DNA of 58,333 nt from Lachnospiraceae bacterium (lineage in GTDB: Bacteria; Bacillota; Clostridia; Lachnospirales; Lachnospiraceae): positions 1 through 58,333 of the forward strand of contig JAGAYR010000031.1 in NCBI GenBank assembly GCA_017940415.1, in the 5' to 3' direction. Below the pieces are notes generated by a model that saw only the letters and a list, made by a program, of their open reading frames with translations, did no database searches and was not told where the DNA came from. The translations under genes were made by a program, and so were the position numbers. Shown here piece after piece: positions 1 to 7,657 of the stretch. Every line of letters begins with the position of its first letter. The first letter of the stretch is position 1.

Positions 1-10
1 GGTACACATG

Positions 11-130
11 AAAACTCGGGAATCTCGCTTACAAAACGGGATTTTCGTTTACAAAAGGGGAATCTCGATTGCAAAACAGGAATCTCATTTACAAAATGGG
101 CTTCTTGGAGTACAAACGGGACTCTCGGGT
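11..130. repeat. Six tandem 20-bp repeats, probable end of an IS-type element
   Basis: Six consecutive 20-nt units start at 11, 31, 51, 71, 91 and 111, with approximate consensus ACAAAACGGGAATCTCGnTT; the last two are more diverged. The period is not a multiple of three and no ORF crosses it, so it is not protein coding. Arrays of about 20-bp transposase-binding repeats are known at the ends of IS21-family elements, and I infer that this is such an end with the rest of the element left of the window. The right boundary may be near 147, where the flanking promoter and RBS run into it. Confidence 0.55.
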
Positions 131-145
131 TGCTATTTACCCACT

Positions 146-148
146 CAT
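146..148 (-). pseudogene. Start codon of a destroyed minus-strand gene
   Basis: On the minus strand an AAGGAGAG Shine-Dalgarno sequence (about 155-162) is followed at the right distance by ATG at 148-146, then AGT, GGG and a TAA stop, after which the 20-bp repeat array begins. The good promoter and RBS upstream show that a real gene once began here; its body seems to have been replaced by the repeat-bearing element. Its identity cannot be recovered from this window. Confidence 0.45.
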
Positions 149-166
149 AATATCTCTCCTTAGGTA

Positions 167-258
167 TTTAAAGTAAAACTTTAAAAATTTAACTTGTGGA
201 TTGATATTAGCATGGGATTTTAAAGCGTGTCAAGAAAAAATTAAAGTTTTACTTTAAA
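167..258. promoter_or_regulatory. Pair of palindromic operators flanking a promoter
   Basis: TTTAAAGTAAAACTTTAA at 167-184 and its exact reverse complement at 241-258 flank the promoter at 204-233. Each copy is itself a palindrome (TTAAAG n5 CTTTAA), as expected for a dimeric repressor. One copy would lie near -45 to -60 and the other within the first 30 nt of the transcript, an arrangement compatible with looping or dual-site repression. The regulator is unknown. Confidence 0.6.
204..233 (-). promoter_or_regulatory. Minus-strand promoter TTGACA / TAATAT
   Basis: A perfect -35 TTGACA (233-228) and a -10 TAATAT (209-204) are separated by 18 nt, with a TG motif one base upstream of the -10. 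It points at the truncated ORF at 148 and lies exactly between two copies of an inverted repeat (167-184 and 241-258). Confidence 0.7.
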
Positions 259-273
259 TTTCAAAAAAGGCCG

Positions 274-307
274 AAAAAAGCCTCTCTCGTCAGCACCGAG
301 AGAGGCT
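274..307 (-). terminator. Rho-independent terminator (minus strand)
   Basis: An 11-bp perfect stem (279-289 with 297-307, AGCCTCTCTCG arm) with a 7-nt loop is followed on the minus strand by six U (A-run 274-279). It probably ends the transcript of the small membrane protein at 450-665. Confidence 0.8.
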
Positions 308-449
308 TGTAGCTCTTTATGAGCATCTAGCTAGATCGGGAGTGTCCACTAAGGAGTGGATGCTTTCCTTTTCTAGATAATACCGCACATTATATTAGGA
401 TTCAAGATAAATATTGTGTTTTGTCTGTTGCTGACCGGTTTTACTCGAG

Positions 450-665
450 TTATTCTTCGTTCTCTTTTTTATGCTTTCCGGATTTTTTACCGGGAACTTT
501 GAGCTTGCCCTGATTTCCGTTGAAGCTTCCGTATATACCAAATCTGACAGGTGCAATGATCATTCCGATGATTATTCCGATCAGGAGAAGACATATGCCA
601 AGCAACGTGATTTCGGCAGCAGTGCATCCGCCTTCTGCAATCTTATCTCTGTATTCTTTGATCAT
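450..665 (-). CDS. Small single-pass membrane protein, function unknown
   Basis: This 71-aa protein starts at the ATG at 665, which has a GGAGG eight bases upstream; a longer reading from 701 has no ribosome binding site. It has a short acidic N-terminus, one hydrophobic segment (about residues 17-40, rich in Ile, Leu and Gly) and a very basic tail ending in KKENEE. The layout suggests a membrane anchor with a cytoplasmic lysine-rich tail. I do not recognise a family. It is divergent from the MATE transporter gene and is followed by the terminator at 274-307. Confidence 0.6.
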   Translation of the reverse strand: MIKEYRDKIAEGGCTAAEITLLGICLLLIGIIIGMIIAPVRFGIYGSFNGNQGKLKVPGKKSGKHKKENEE

Positions 666-779
666 AAACGAGTCCTCCGTATATTTACTATATTGTAACA
701 TATTGGGATGACAAAAAATGAGTGTATTTGTTCAGAATTTCGGATGTATCCGAGGCTCATCAAATGTATAATTTAAAAT

Positions 780-2147
780 ATGTTTACCAAGATTAACAAA
801 GACAATATAAAAGTAGTTCTTGCCATGGCCTGGCCCGCCATTGTCGAGTCGTTCTTCGTGGCCTTTGCGGGACTGGTGGACTCGCTGATGGTAAGCCGTA
901 TGGGCTCCTATGCCGTGGCGGCGGTCGGCCTCACCACACAGCCCAAATTCATGGGGCTTTCACTCTTTTTCGCAGTTAATGTATCCGTCTCCGCACTGGT
1001 TGCAAGGCGCTTCGGCGCAAAACAAAGAGAGGATGCAAACCGCATTTTCCGTACAGCGGTAACATTTGTGCTCATCGCTGCAGTGATTCTGAGCATTATC
1101 TTCGTGGTTTCGGCAAATCCAATCATCAGATTGTGCGGATCGTCGGATGCAACTCCCGAAGACATTGCAACACACAAGGCTGCCGTTACATATTTCAGGA
1201 TCATCATGGGCGGCATGATCTTTAACTGTATCCAGATGGTTGTTAACTCAGCACAGCGTGGCGCAGGAAACACCAAGATCACCATGAGAACCAACGTAAC
1301 ATCCAACGTTGTGAATATCATCTTAAACTACCTTCTCATAGAAGGACATTTCGGATTCCCCGCCCTTGGAATAGTGGGTGCCGCAACCGCTACGGTCCTC
1401 GGAACTGTTGTTTCATCCGTGATGAGTATTCTTTCCATCAGGGGAAAAGATAACTTCATCAGCATTCCCTATATTTTCACCAATAAAATAAGAGCCTCAT
1501 TTGAAGCTCTCAAAAACCTTATCAAAGTCGGTTATGGAATATTCTTTGAGCAGATCCTGATGAGAATCGGATTCATGGCAACGGCCGTAATGGCGGCGAA
1601 GATGGGAATGGATGCCATGGCGGCACACCAGGTGGGAATGAATCTCATGGGACTTACTTTCAGCTTCGGCGACGGCCTTCAGGCAGCAGCCGTAGCACTT
1701 ATAGGAAGGTCACTGGGACAGGGCGACCACGAACTTGCCAAAGCTTACGGAACTACCTGTAAAGCAGTTGGCGCTGTGATAGCTGCCGTTCTGACTCTTA
1801 CATATTTCTTCGGTGCAAGATGGCTGATGTCCCTCTTTTTCGAAGAAGAACATATCGTGGATCTGGGTGTATCCATAATGAGAGTCATCATCTTCGTAGT
1901 CATATTCCAGATAACTCAGGTCATCAACATGGGATGCCTAAGAGGAGCCGGAGATACGCTTTATACCGCAATGGCGTCCACCATATCCGTTACCATAGTA
2001 AGAACGGTTGTATCATGGGGGTGCGGATTTGTGCTGGGGCTGGGAATAGTCGGTATATGGCTGGGAGTTCTGGCAGATCAGTTTTCAAGATTTATCTTCG
2101 CAAGTGTCCGCTACCGCATGGGTAAGTGGGTAAAGATTCAGATATAA
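780..2147 (+). CDS. MATE family efflux transporter
   Basis: This 455-aa protein has the twelve-helix layout of MATE transporters (NorM/DinF type), which exchange cationic drugs or metabolites for Na+ or H+ across the membrane. The N-terminal AWPAIVESFF and VDSLMVSRMG segments and the internal duplication (second half from about residue 240, with RIGFMATAVMAAKMGMDAMA) are typical. Length matches the family. No Shine-Dalgarno precedes the ATG; instead TATAAT at 767-772 lies 7 nt upstream, so the mRNA may be leaderless. The stop is 2 nt from the convergent PrsW gene. Substrate is not predictable. Confidence 0.9.
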   Translation: MFTKINKDNIKVVLAMAWPAIVESFFVAFAGLVDSLMVSRMGSYAVAAVGLTTQPKFMGLSLFFAVNVSVSALVARRFGAKQREDANRIFRTAVTFVLIAAVILSIIFVVSANPIIRLCGSSDATPEDIATHKAAVTYFRIIMGGMIFNCIQMVVNSAQRGAGNTKITMRTNVTSNVVNIILNYLLIEGHFGFPALGIVGAATATVLGTVVSSVMSILSIRGKDNFISIPYIFTNKIRASFEALKNLIKVGYGIFFEQILMRIGFMATAVMAAKMGMDAMAAHQVGMNLMGLTFSFGDGLQAAAVALIGRSLGQGDHELAKAYGTTCKAVGAVIAAVLTLTYFFGARWLMSLFFEEEHIVDLGVSIMRVIIFVVIFQITQVINMGCLRGAGDTLYTAMASTISVTIVRTVVSWGCGFVLGLGIVGIWLGVLADQFSRFIFASVRYRMGKWVKIQI

Positions 2148-2148
2148 A

Positions 2149-3066
2149 TTATTGATACTGTGCTCTGGGAAGTCCGCAGCATCCGCAGAAGTTATAGGCT
2201 GAAGCGCTTCCGCATCTGGGGCAGTACCATACATTGCTTACGGGACGCATCTGTCCGCATCTTCCGCAATAGTTCAATTGGTTTGTCATACCGCAGGTGC
2301 AAAGCCAGTCGCCACCGAAAGTGGGCATGTAAACTGCCTGAACATTCTGAGGATAGTAGGCGATGCAGAAATCGTTCTTTGAAGCTTTGACGATTGTTAT
2401 TATTGAGAATACGAAAAGAACGATAACATATACGATCCATAAAAGGACTGCACCGATCAGAGCAAGATCTTCTCCCGATGAAAGTCCGCCGAAGATTATT
2501 CCGTCGTAGATTCCGTGAGTCAGGATGGGAATAAGAATGGTTCTTCTGATGTTTTTGGAATATTCCGCCTTGTTATTTGTAAGGCTTGCATATTTGGCTC
2601 TGCTGTAGAAATATCCCATGAATACCGCATCGGCAGCATGTCCGGGAACCGCTGTGAACATACGGATTATCGCGGTTGAAAGGCCGTTCTGATATACATA
2701 TCCCACATTTTCAAGTGCCGCAAATCCCAGTGAAACGAAAACCGCATAAACAATGGCATCATAGCTGTAATTGAAGTTTTTGTTTTTCCATGTTACAAGC
2801 CTTAAAGCCATGTATTTTCCCAGTTCCTCAGCAGGTGCTACGATCAGCATCGCAAGGAGGAAGGATTTCAAAGCAGATTCATAAGGCATGATGGCATCAA
2901 AGATCAGTTCGCCTACGATCTCACCGATGAGTGCAGTGATAACTGTGGCCATTCCGGCGAAAAATAGACCGATCAGGAGCCCCTTGGGCTCTTTTTCTTT
3001 TTTATCCTTAGCGTAGATAAATACGAGAATTACTATAACGGGTATCAGTGCCAAACTAAAAAGCAT
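2149..3066 (-). CDS. PrsW-type intramembrane protease with C-terminal zinc ribbons
   Basis: This 305-aa multi-pass protein carries the PrsW/CPBP-like motifs: APAEELGKY (paired glutamates), FAALENVGY and LTHGIYDG. PrsW proteins cleave membrane anti-sigma factors such as RsiW. After the last helix a cytoplasmic tail of about 70 residues contains CxC and CxxC pairs (CTCG, CGRCG, CPRCG, CGCCG) that should fold as two zinc ribbons, an addition absent from the shorter paralogue at 4957-5673. Start ATG follows GGAGA. No partner anti-sigma factor is visible nearby, so the substrate is unknown. Confidence 0.85.
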   Translation of the reverse strand: MLFSLALIPVIVILVFIYAKDKKEKEPKGLLIGLFFAGMATVITALIGEIVGELIFDAIMPYESALKSFLLAMLIVAPAEELGKYMALRLVTWKNKNFNYSYDAIVYAVFVSLGFAALENVGYVYQNGLSTAIIRMFTAVPGHAADAVFMGYFYSRAKYASLTNNKAEYSKNIRRTILIPILTHGIYDGIIFGGLSSGEDLALIGAVLLWIVYVIVLFVFSIITIVKASKNDFCIAYYPQNVQAVYMPTFGGDWLCTCGMTNQLNYCGRCGQMRPVSNVWYCPRCGSASAYNFCGCCGLPRAQYQ

Positions 3067-3149
3067 TTTTTTTCTCCGATTTTCAATTTAATTACATGGA
3101 AAAGTACACAACAGGGGTATTATATCATATACTTATATGTGGTTCACAG

Positions 3150-3176
3150 GGTGACAGTGGGGACGCTACTGTCATC
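3150..3176. repeat. REP-like repeat, copy 1 (short hairpin form)
   Basis: The left arm GTGACAGTGGGGACGCT is followed directly by ACTGTCATC, so a stem GTGACAGT/ACTGTCATC closes over the core. It sits between the divergent PrsW promoter region and the YqeY gene. Confidence 0.8.
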
Positions 3177-3197
3177 AACATACGGAGGTATATAAAA

Positions 3198-3635
3198 ATG
3201 CAGTTTGCAACATTACAGAAAGACATGATCCGGGCTATGAAGGATCACGATAAAGTAAGAAAGGATGCCATCTCAACGCTCGTATCTGCGGCTAAAAAGA
3301 TTGCCATCGATGAAGGATGCCGCGAGGATATTCCCGAAGAAGTAACAGACCGTGCGATCCTTAAGGAGATCAAGAGCGTAAGAGAGCAGATCGATACCTG
3401 CCCCGAGTCTAGAGCAGAGCTTAAGGCTGAGTATGAAGCAAGACTCAAAGTCTTCGAAGAGTATGCACCCAAGATGCTTTCAGCTGATGAGGTTGAGGCT
3501 ATTCTCAAGGAGAAGTTTTCCGAAGTTATCGCATCCGGCAACAAGGGCCAGATCATGAAGGCTGTTATGCCTGAGCTTAAGGGCAAGGCAGACGGCAAGG
3601 TTATTAATGAAGTTATATCTAAAATATTAGGATAA
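3198..3635 (+). CDS. GatB/YqeY domain protein
   Basis: This 145-aa protein belongs to the YqeY family (the tRNA-binding tail domain of GatB as a free-standing protein). The N-terminus MQFATLQKDMIRAMKDHD, the middle VREQIDTCPESRAELKAEYE and the end GKADGKVINEVISKIL match the family across its length. The start at 3198 is chosen because ACGGAGGTATATAAAA precedes it; the frame is open further upstream without an RBS. Role is thought to be in tRNA-dependent amidation or tRNA metabolism but is not firmly established. It is 13 nt upstream of the aminopeptidase gene and probably cotranscribed. Confidence 0.9.
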   Translation: MQFATLQKDMIRAMKDHDKVRKDAISTLVSAAKKIAIDEGCREDIPEEVTDRAILKEIKSVREQIDTCPESRAELKAEYEARLKVFEEYAPKMLSADEVEAILKEKFSEVIASGNKGQIMKAVMPELKGKADGKVINEVISKILG

Positions 3636-3648
3636 TCAGGAGCTATAA

Positions 3649-4902
3649 ATGGAACTATTTGATTTTATCAAGTCCAGCCCCAACGCTTACTTTGCTGTTG
3701 ATACCATGGCGAAAGAGCTTAAGACTGCAGGCTTTACAAGACTTGATGAGAAGGATTCCTGGAAAATAAAACCGGGAAAGTATTTCGTCACAAGAGATGA
3801 TTCTTCTCTTATCGCATTTGTGATCCCCAAGAAAGATTTCAAGGGATTCCACATAGTTGCAAGTCACAGCGACTCACCTTCTTTTAAGATCAAGCCCGAT
3901 CCCGAGATGAAGGCAGGAGATGCCTACATTAAACTGAACGTTGAAAAATACGGCGGAATGATCATCTCAACATGGTTTGACCGTCCTCTTTCCGTTGCGG
4001 GCAGAGTAGTGGTCGATGCTAAGGACGGTGTTCAGACCAAGCTTGTAAATATAGACAGGGATCTTTTCATCATTCCTTCACTTGCAATCCACATGGACAG
4101 AACCGCCAATGAAGGACATAAATATGAGGTTCAGAAAGAACTCCTTCCTCTTTTTGCAGGAGGTGAAAAGAAAGATGCTAAGCTCATTTCCCTCATTTGC
4201 AAAGAGTGCGGAATCAAGGAAAAGGATGTGCTGGATGCCGACTTGTTCCTTTATAACAGAATGGCTCCCGTTTCATTCGGAATGAATAACGAGTTTATCG
4301 CATCCCCCAGGCTTGATGATCTTCAGTGTGTGTACGGTTCCCTCGAGGGAATCCTTGCAGCAAAGCCTTCGGACTATGTTGCGGTTCATGCGGTATTCAA
4401 TAATGAAGAAGTGGGAAGTGAGACCAAGCAGGGCGCTGCGTCTTCTTTTCTGACGGATGTGATTGCAAGAATCTGCGAGAAGTTATCCGTATCGGTTGAA
4501 GACCGTGCAAGAAAGATGGCTGATTCCTTCATGATCTCTGCGGATAACGCACATGCCCTTCATCCCAACTATTCCGAGAAAACAGATCCTACCAACAAGC
4601 CTGTGTTAAACGGCGGAATAGTTATCAAATACAATGCGAATCAGAAATACACCACGGATGCTGTTTCTTCTGCGTTCTTAAGAAAGATCTGCAAGAAGAC
4701 CGGTGCCAAGGTTCAGGAATACGTTAATCCTTCGGACATCCCCGGAGGTTCCACTCTCGGAAGTATTGCAACCGCGAGAGTTTCAATGAACACGGTGGAC
4801 ATCGGACTTCCTCAGCTTGCAATGCACTCATCATATGAGACCGCAGGCAGGGAGGATACCGAAGATCTGATAAAAGTTTCAAAAGAGTTTTTCAGTAAGT
4901 AA
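3649..4902 (+). CDS. apeB: M18 family aminopeptidase (ApeB type)
   Basis: This 417-aa cytoplasmic metallopeptidase removes N-terminal residues from peptides, with acidic residues preferred in the family. The motif ASHSDSPSFKIKP holds the first zinc-binding His and the following Asp, NNEEVGSET carries the catalytic and metal-binding glutamates, SADNAHALHPNY a further metal-binding Asp, and the C-terminal AMHSSYETAG a ligand His. Length fits the shorter ApeB subgroup. RBS AGGAGC is present. A REP-like repeat starts at the base after its TAA. Confidence 0.9.
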   Translation: MELFDFIKSSPNAYFAVDTMAKELKTAGFTRLDEKDSWKIKPGKYFVTRDDSSLIAFVIPKKDFKGFHIVASHSDSPSFKIKPDPEMKAGDAYIKLNVEKYGGMIISTWFDRPLSVAGRVVVDAKDGVQTKLVNIDRDLFIIPSLAIHMDRTANEGHKYEVQKELLPLFAGGEKKDAKLISLICKECGIKEKDVLDADLFLYNRMAPVSFGMNNEFIASPRLDDLQCVYGSLEGILAAKPSDYVAVHAVFNNEEVGSETKQGAASSFLTDVIARICEKLSVSVEDRARKMADSFMISADNAHALHPNYSEKTDPTNKPVLNGGIVIKYNANQKYTTDAVSSAFLRKICKKTGAKVQEYVNPSDIPGGSTLGSIATARVSMNTVDIGLPQLAMHSSYETAGREDTEDLIKVSKEFFSK

Positions 4903-4934
4903 GATGACACTGGGGACGCTACAGTTTTGTCATC
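4903..4934. repeat. REP-like repeat, copy 2 (single 32-bp unit)
   Basis: This is the complete single unit: GATGACAC, TGGGGACGCT, ACAG and TTTTGTCATC. The ends GATGACA/TGTCATC pair. It begins at the base after the stop codon of the M18 peptidase and ends 22 nt before the next start. Confidence 0.85.
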
Positions 4935-4956
4935 AGGTAATGAGAGGAGAGAGATT

Positions 4957-5673
4957 ATGGTACTGCTTGCCGTAATGCCCGGAATACTGCTGTTTCTGGT
5001 GGTATGGAAATTTGATACAGTTGAAAAAGAATCGCCTGCACTGCTTGCCAGGCTCTTTGCATTCGGTGCACTGTCGATCCTTGCTGCGATCCTTTTGAGA
5101 ACTCTGGGAGTTCATGCTTTTACGCCCGTGTTCAAAGGCAATCGCAATCTTTGGTTTGTGCTTGTGGACAGTTTTATTCTCACCGCACTTATCGAAGAAG
5201 GTGCAAAGTATCTTATTCTTAAACTGGTCACCTGGAAAAATAAGGAGTTCAACTACACCTTCGATGCCATTGTTTATGCGGTTACGGTATCTGTCGGATT
5301 TGTCTGTGCGGAAAATATCGTATATCTGATCAAATACCGCTCAGCCGTTGAACCGGTAAAGCTGCTTCTCCCTGTTTTCGCACAGATCATCATATCCATA
5401 TTCATGGGATATTATTACGGTCTTGCCAAGTACGATGAAGGCCTTGGAGATGATAAGGGAAAGAAGATGCATCTTGCGGAGAGCTTCCTGGTTCCTTTTT
5501 TACTCCACGGAATGTTTGAATTTTGCCTTGGTGCGGACGTGATTTTCTTCTATTTCGTATTTGCACTTTACGTTCTTGCCATCACTTGCATCGGTGTATT
5601 CGGATTCATAAGACTGTCCAAGAACGATAAGATGATCAAAGCTGATGATCCTTCAGCTTCCGAAGAATGGTAA
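4957..5673 (+). CDS. PrsW-type intramembrane protease (second paralogue)
   Basis: This 238-aa membrane protein is a paralogue of the one at 2149-3066: both carry LVTWKNKxFNYxxDAIVYAV after an EE-K motif (here LIEEGAKYL), a CAENIVYLIK motif and LLHGMFEFCL near the end. It lacks the zinc-ribbon tail. The start at 4957 is preferred because GAGGAGAG lies 6-10 nt upstream; the frame extends back into the repeat without an RBS. It is followed at 13 nt by a zinc-ribbon membrane protein, as if the ribbon part of the first paralogue were provided in trans. Confidence 0.85.
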   Translation: MVLLAVMPGILLFLVVWKFDTVEKESPALLARLFAFGALSILAAILLRTLGVHAFTPVFKGNRNLWFVLVDSFILTALIEEGAKYLILKLVTWKNKEFNYTFDAIVYAVTVSVGFVCAENIVYLIKYRSAVEPVKLLLPVFAQIIISIFMGYYYGLAKYDEGLGDDKGKKMHLAESFLVPFLLHGMFEFCLGADVIFFYFVFALYVLAITCIGVFGFIRLSKNDKMIKADDPSASEEW

Positions 5674-5686
5674 GGAGGGTGAAGAG

Positions 5687-6583
5687 ATGAAAGTTAAATG
5701 CGATTATTGTCAGCAGATGGTTGAAGAGACCGAAAGATCCTGTCCTTTTTGCGGGGCACCCATGCCCACCGCAAACAGAACGGCGATAGAGCAGCCCAAG
5801 ACCATAGAAGAGCTTCAGCAGTGGTACGCTGCCAGAAATCTTCCTCCCGAGAATGTCACCAGATTTTTCATCGGAAAGGATGTCAAGGAAGCAAGAGCTT
5901 TTGGTATATACAAGAATTCAAACGGCGATTTTGTAGTCTATAAAAATAAAGCGGACGGCTCCAGAGCTGTTCGTTATCAGGGAAAAGACGAAGAGTATGC
6001 GGTCAATGAGATCTATCAGAAATTAAAATCAGAGATTGCAAATCAGAAGAACAATAATGCTACCCGCAGCTCGTACTCGGCTCCTTCAAGACCCGCCAAG
6101 AAAAAAGGCGGTTTCATATGGCTATACATAATTCTGTGGTTTCTTTTTAAACCCATTGTCCTCGGAATCCTTGCCATCATTGCGGGAATATTCGTTGCAA
6201 TATTTGATAAGAGTCCTTCGGAAGGATATTACAGATATCAGGGAAATGATTACTATTATCAGGATGATTCATGGTATTCTTATGACTACGATTCGGATTC
6301 CTGGGGTTATGCATCCAACAGCAGTTTCCTCGATGATCTGATCAATGCCGATACCGATTCTGATTACAGAGTCTACGATCACAGCGGATATGATTTCGAA
6401 GATTCCGCATATTATGACGATGACTCAAGTTACAGCTACAGCTGGGATTCAGGCAGTTCATGGGATTCGGACAGCTCGTGGGATTCCGACAGTTCATGGG
6501 ACTGGGATTCGGGAGATTCATGGGATTCCTGGGACTCCGGAAATTCTTGGAACTCCGGAAGTTCTTGGAACTCTAATTGGTAA
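5687..6583 (+). CDS. Zinc-ribbon membrane protein with Trp/Asp/Ser-rich repeat tail
   Basis: This 298-aa protein starts with a zinc ribbon (CDYC at residues 4-7, CPFC about 15 residues later). A region of about 110 residues follows with a predicted globular segment, then a hydrophobic helix (about 145-175). The C-terminal 110 residues are low complexity, dominated by Ser, Asp, Tyr and Trp, with repeated SSWDSD and SWNSG units, and are probably on the other side of the membrane. The start is chosen by AAGGAGGGTGAAGAG. No family beyond the zinc ribbon is recognised. It may work with the upstream PrsW protease; a strong terminator follows. Confidence 0.7.
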   Translation: MKVKCDYCQQMVEETERSCPFCGAPMPTANRTAIEQPKTIEELQQWYAARNLPPENVTRFFIGKDVKEARAFGIYKNSNGDFVVYKNKADGSRAVRYQGKDEEYAVNEIYQKLKSEIANQKNNNATRSSYSAPSRPAKKKGGFIWLYIILWFLFKPIVLGILAIIAGIFVAIFDKSPSEGYYRYQGNDYYYQDDSWYSYDYDSDSWGYASNSSFLDDLINADTDSDYRVYDHSGYDFEDSAYYDDDSSYSYSWDSGSSWDSDSSWDSDSSWDWDSGDSWDSWDSGNSWNSGSSWNSNW

Positions 6584-6656
6584 GATGTTATTGTAATAAC
6601 AAATCAGAGAATTTTTAATGCAAAAAACTGTATAAATATTCAGCAAAAAAGTCCCG

Positions 6657-6684
6657 AAAGCCCCGTATTTACGGGGCTTTTTTA
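6657..6684 (+). terminator. Rho-independent terminator
   Basis: Stem AAAGCCCCGTA (6657-6667) with TACGGGGCTTT (6670-6680), followed by a run of T. It closes the PrsW/zinc-ribbon transcription unit. Confidence 0.85.
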
Positions 6685-6702
6685 TGTTATTATATATGCG
6701 CA

Positions 6703-6741
6703 GGTGACAGTGGGGACGCTATTGTCATCCCCACTGTCACC
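6703..6741. repeat. REP-like repeat, copy 3 (palindromic)
   Basis: GGTGACAGTGGGGA at 6703-6716 pairs perfectly with TCCCCACTGTCACC at 6728-6741 around the core CGCTATTGTCA. It lies between the preceding terminator and the first YitT gene. Confidence 0.85.
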
Positions 6742-6767
6742 GAGGCGTTAATTACCCGGGGGTTAAA

Positions 6768-7631
6768 ATGAACAAAACAAAACTACATAATGTGTTGCGC
6801 ATTCCGATGCTGTTCATCGCCTGCGTAATCTTTTCGATCAATATCAAGACATTCGTGCGCACGGGCGGACTTATCCCGGGCGGCGTCATGGGTGTATCAC
6901 TTCTCATACAGGAAATATTTGAGAGATTTTTCGGAATATCGATTCCCTATTCGCCCGTTAACATCGCTCTGAACGCCATCCCTGTTTATATCGGATTCAA
7001 ATACATCGGTAAGAGGTTCACTGCGCTGTCCTGTTTTGTCATTGTGCTGAGCTCTGTAATGACGGACCTTATTCCCGTGTATCTGGTAACCGAAGAGATG
7101 ATCCTCATTACTATTTTCGGAGGAATCTTAAACGGTGTTGCGACCAGCATATGTCTCCTTGCGGATGCAACCAGCGGCGGAACGGATTTCATCTCTATTT
7201 TCCTCAACAGGAAAAAAGGAATCGACGGTTTCAACGTAATACTTGGCGTAAATGCATTGGTACTCATCATTGCAGGTATTGTTTTCGACTGGGATAAAGC
7301 ACTGTATTCGATAGTCTTCCAGTATGTTTCAACCGCGGTTATCCATCTTCTGTACAGAAAGTATCAGCAGAGCACGCTTCTCATAGTAACGTCCAAGGCA
7401 AACGAGATCTGCAGCATGATCTATGAGATGACGGGTCACGGCTCTACCATCATTTACGGAAAAGGCTCTTACGAAGAGGAGTCCAGCAAATCGGTTGTTT
7501 ATTCCGTCGTATCTACACCCGAAGTTAATAAGGTCATGAATGCGATAAAAGAAAAAGATCCGGACTCTTTTGTCAATGAATTTAAATCGGAGCGTGTAGG
7601 AGGAAAGTTCTACCGTATCCCCGAAGAATAG
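6768..7631 (+). CDS. YitT family membrane protein (first of a tandem pair)
   Basis: This 287-aa protein has five or six N-terminal membrane helices of the YitT/DUF161 type followed by a cytoplasmic DUF2179 domain from about residue 200 (STLLIVTSKANEI through FYRIPE). The motifs TGGLIPGGVMG and DATSGGTDFIS are family signatures. Function is not established; these proteins are common in Firmicutes. The start follows GGGGGTTAAA. It is 26 nt upstream of a diverged paralogue and both precede a TrmH-type methylase, likely one operon. Confidence 0.9.
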   Translation: MNKTKLHNVLRIPMLFIACVIFSINIKTFVRTGGLIPGGVMGVSLLIQEIFERFFGISIPYSPVNIALNAIPVYIGFKYIGKRFTALSCFVIVLSSVMTDLIPVYLVTEEMILITIFGGILNGVATSICLLADATSGGTDFISIFLNRKKGIDGFNVILGVNALVLIIAGIVFDWDKALYSIVFQYVSTAVIHLLYRKYQQSTLLIVTSKANEICSMIYEMTGHGSTIIYGKGSYEEESSKSVVYSVVSTPEVNKVMNAIKEKDPDSFVNEFKSERVGGKFYRIPEE

Positions 7632-7657
7632 TTTTAGGTCAGTGAGAATTACAGGTC

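Noticed and set aside
11-130. The 20-bp repeats as a CRISPR array
   Set aside because: Units are contiguous and degenerate, with no unique spacers and no cas genes.
908-1321. 137-aa minus-strand frame within the MATE gene
   Set aside because: It is antisense to a well-supported gene with no own RBS, typical of codon-bias shadows.
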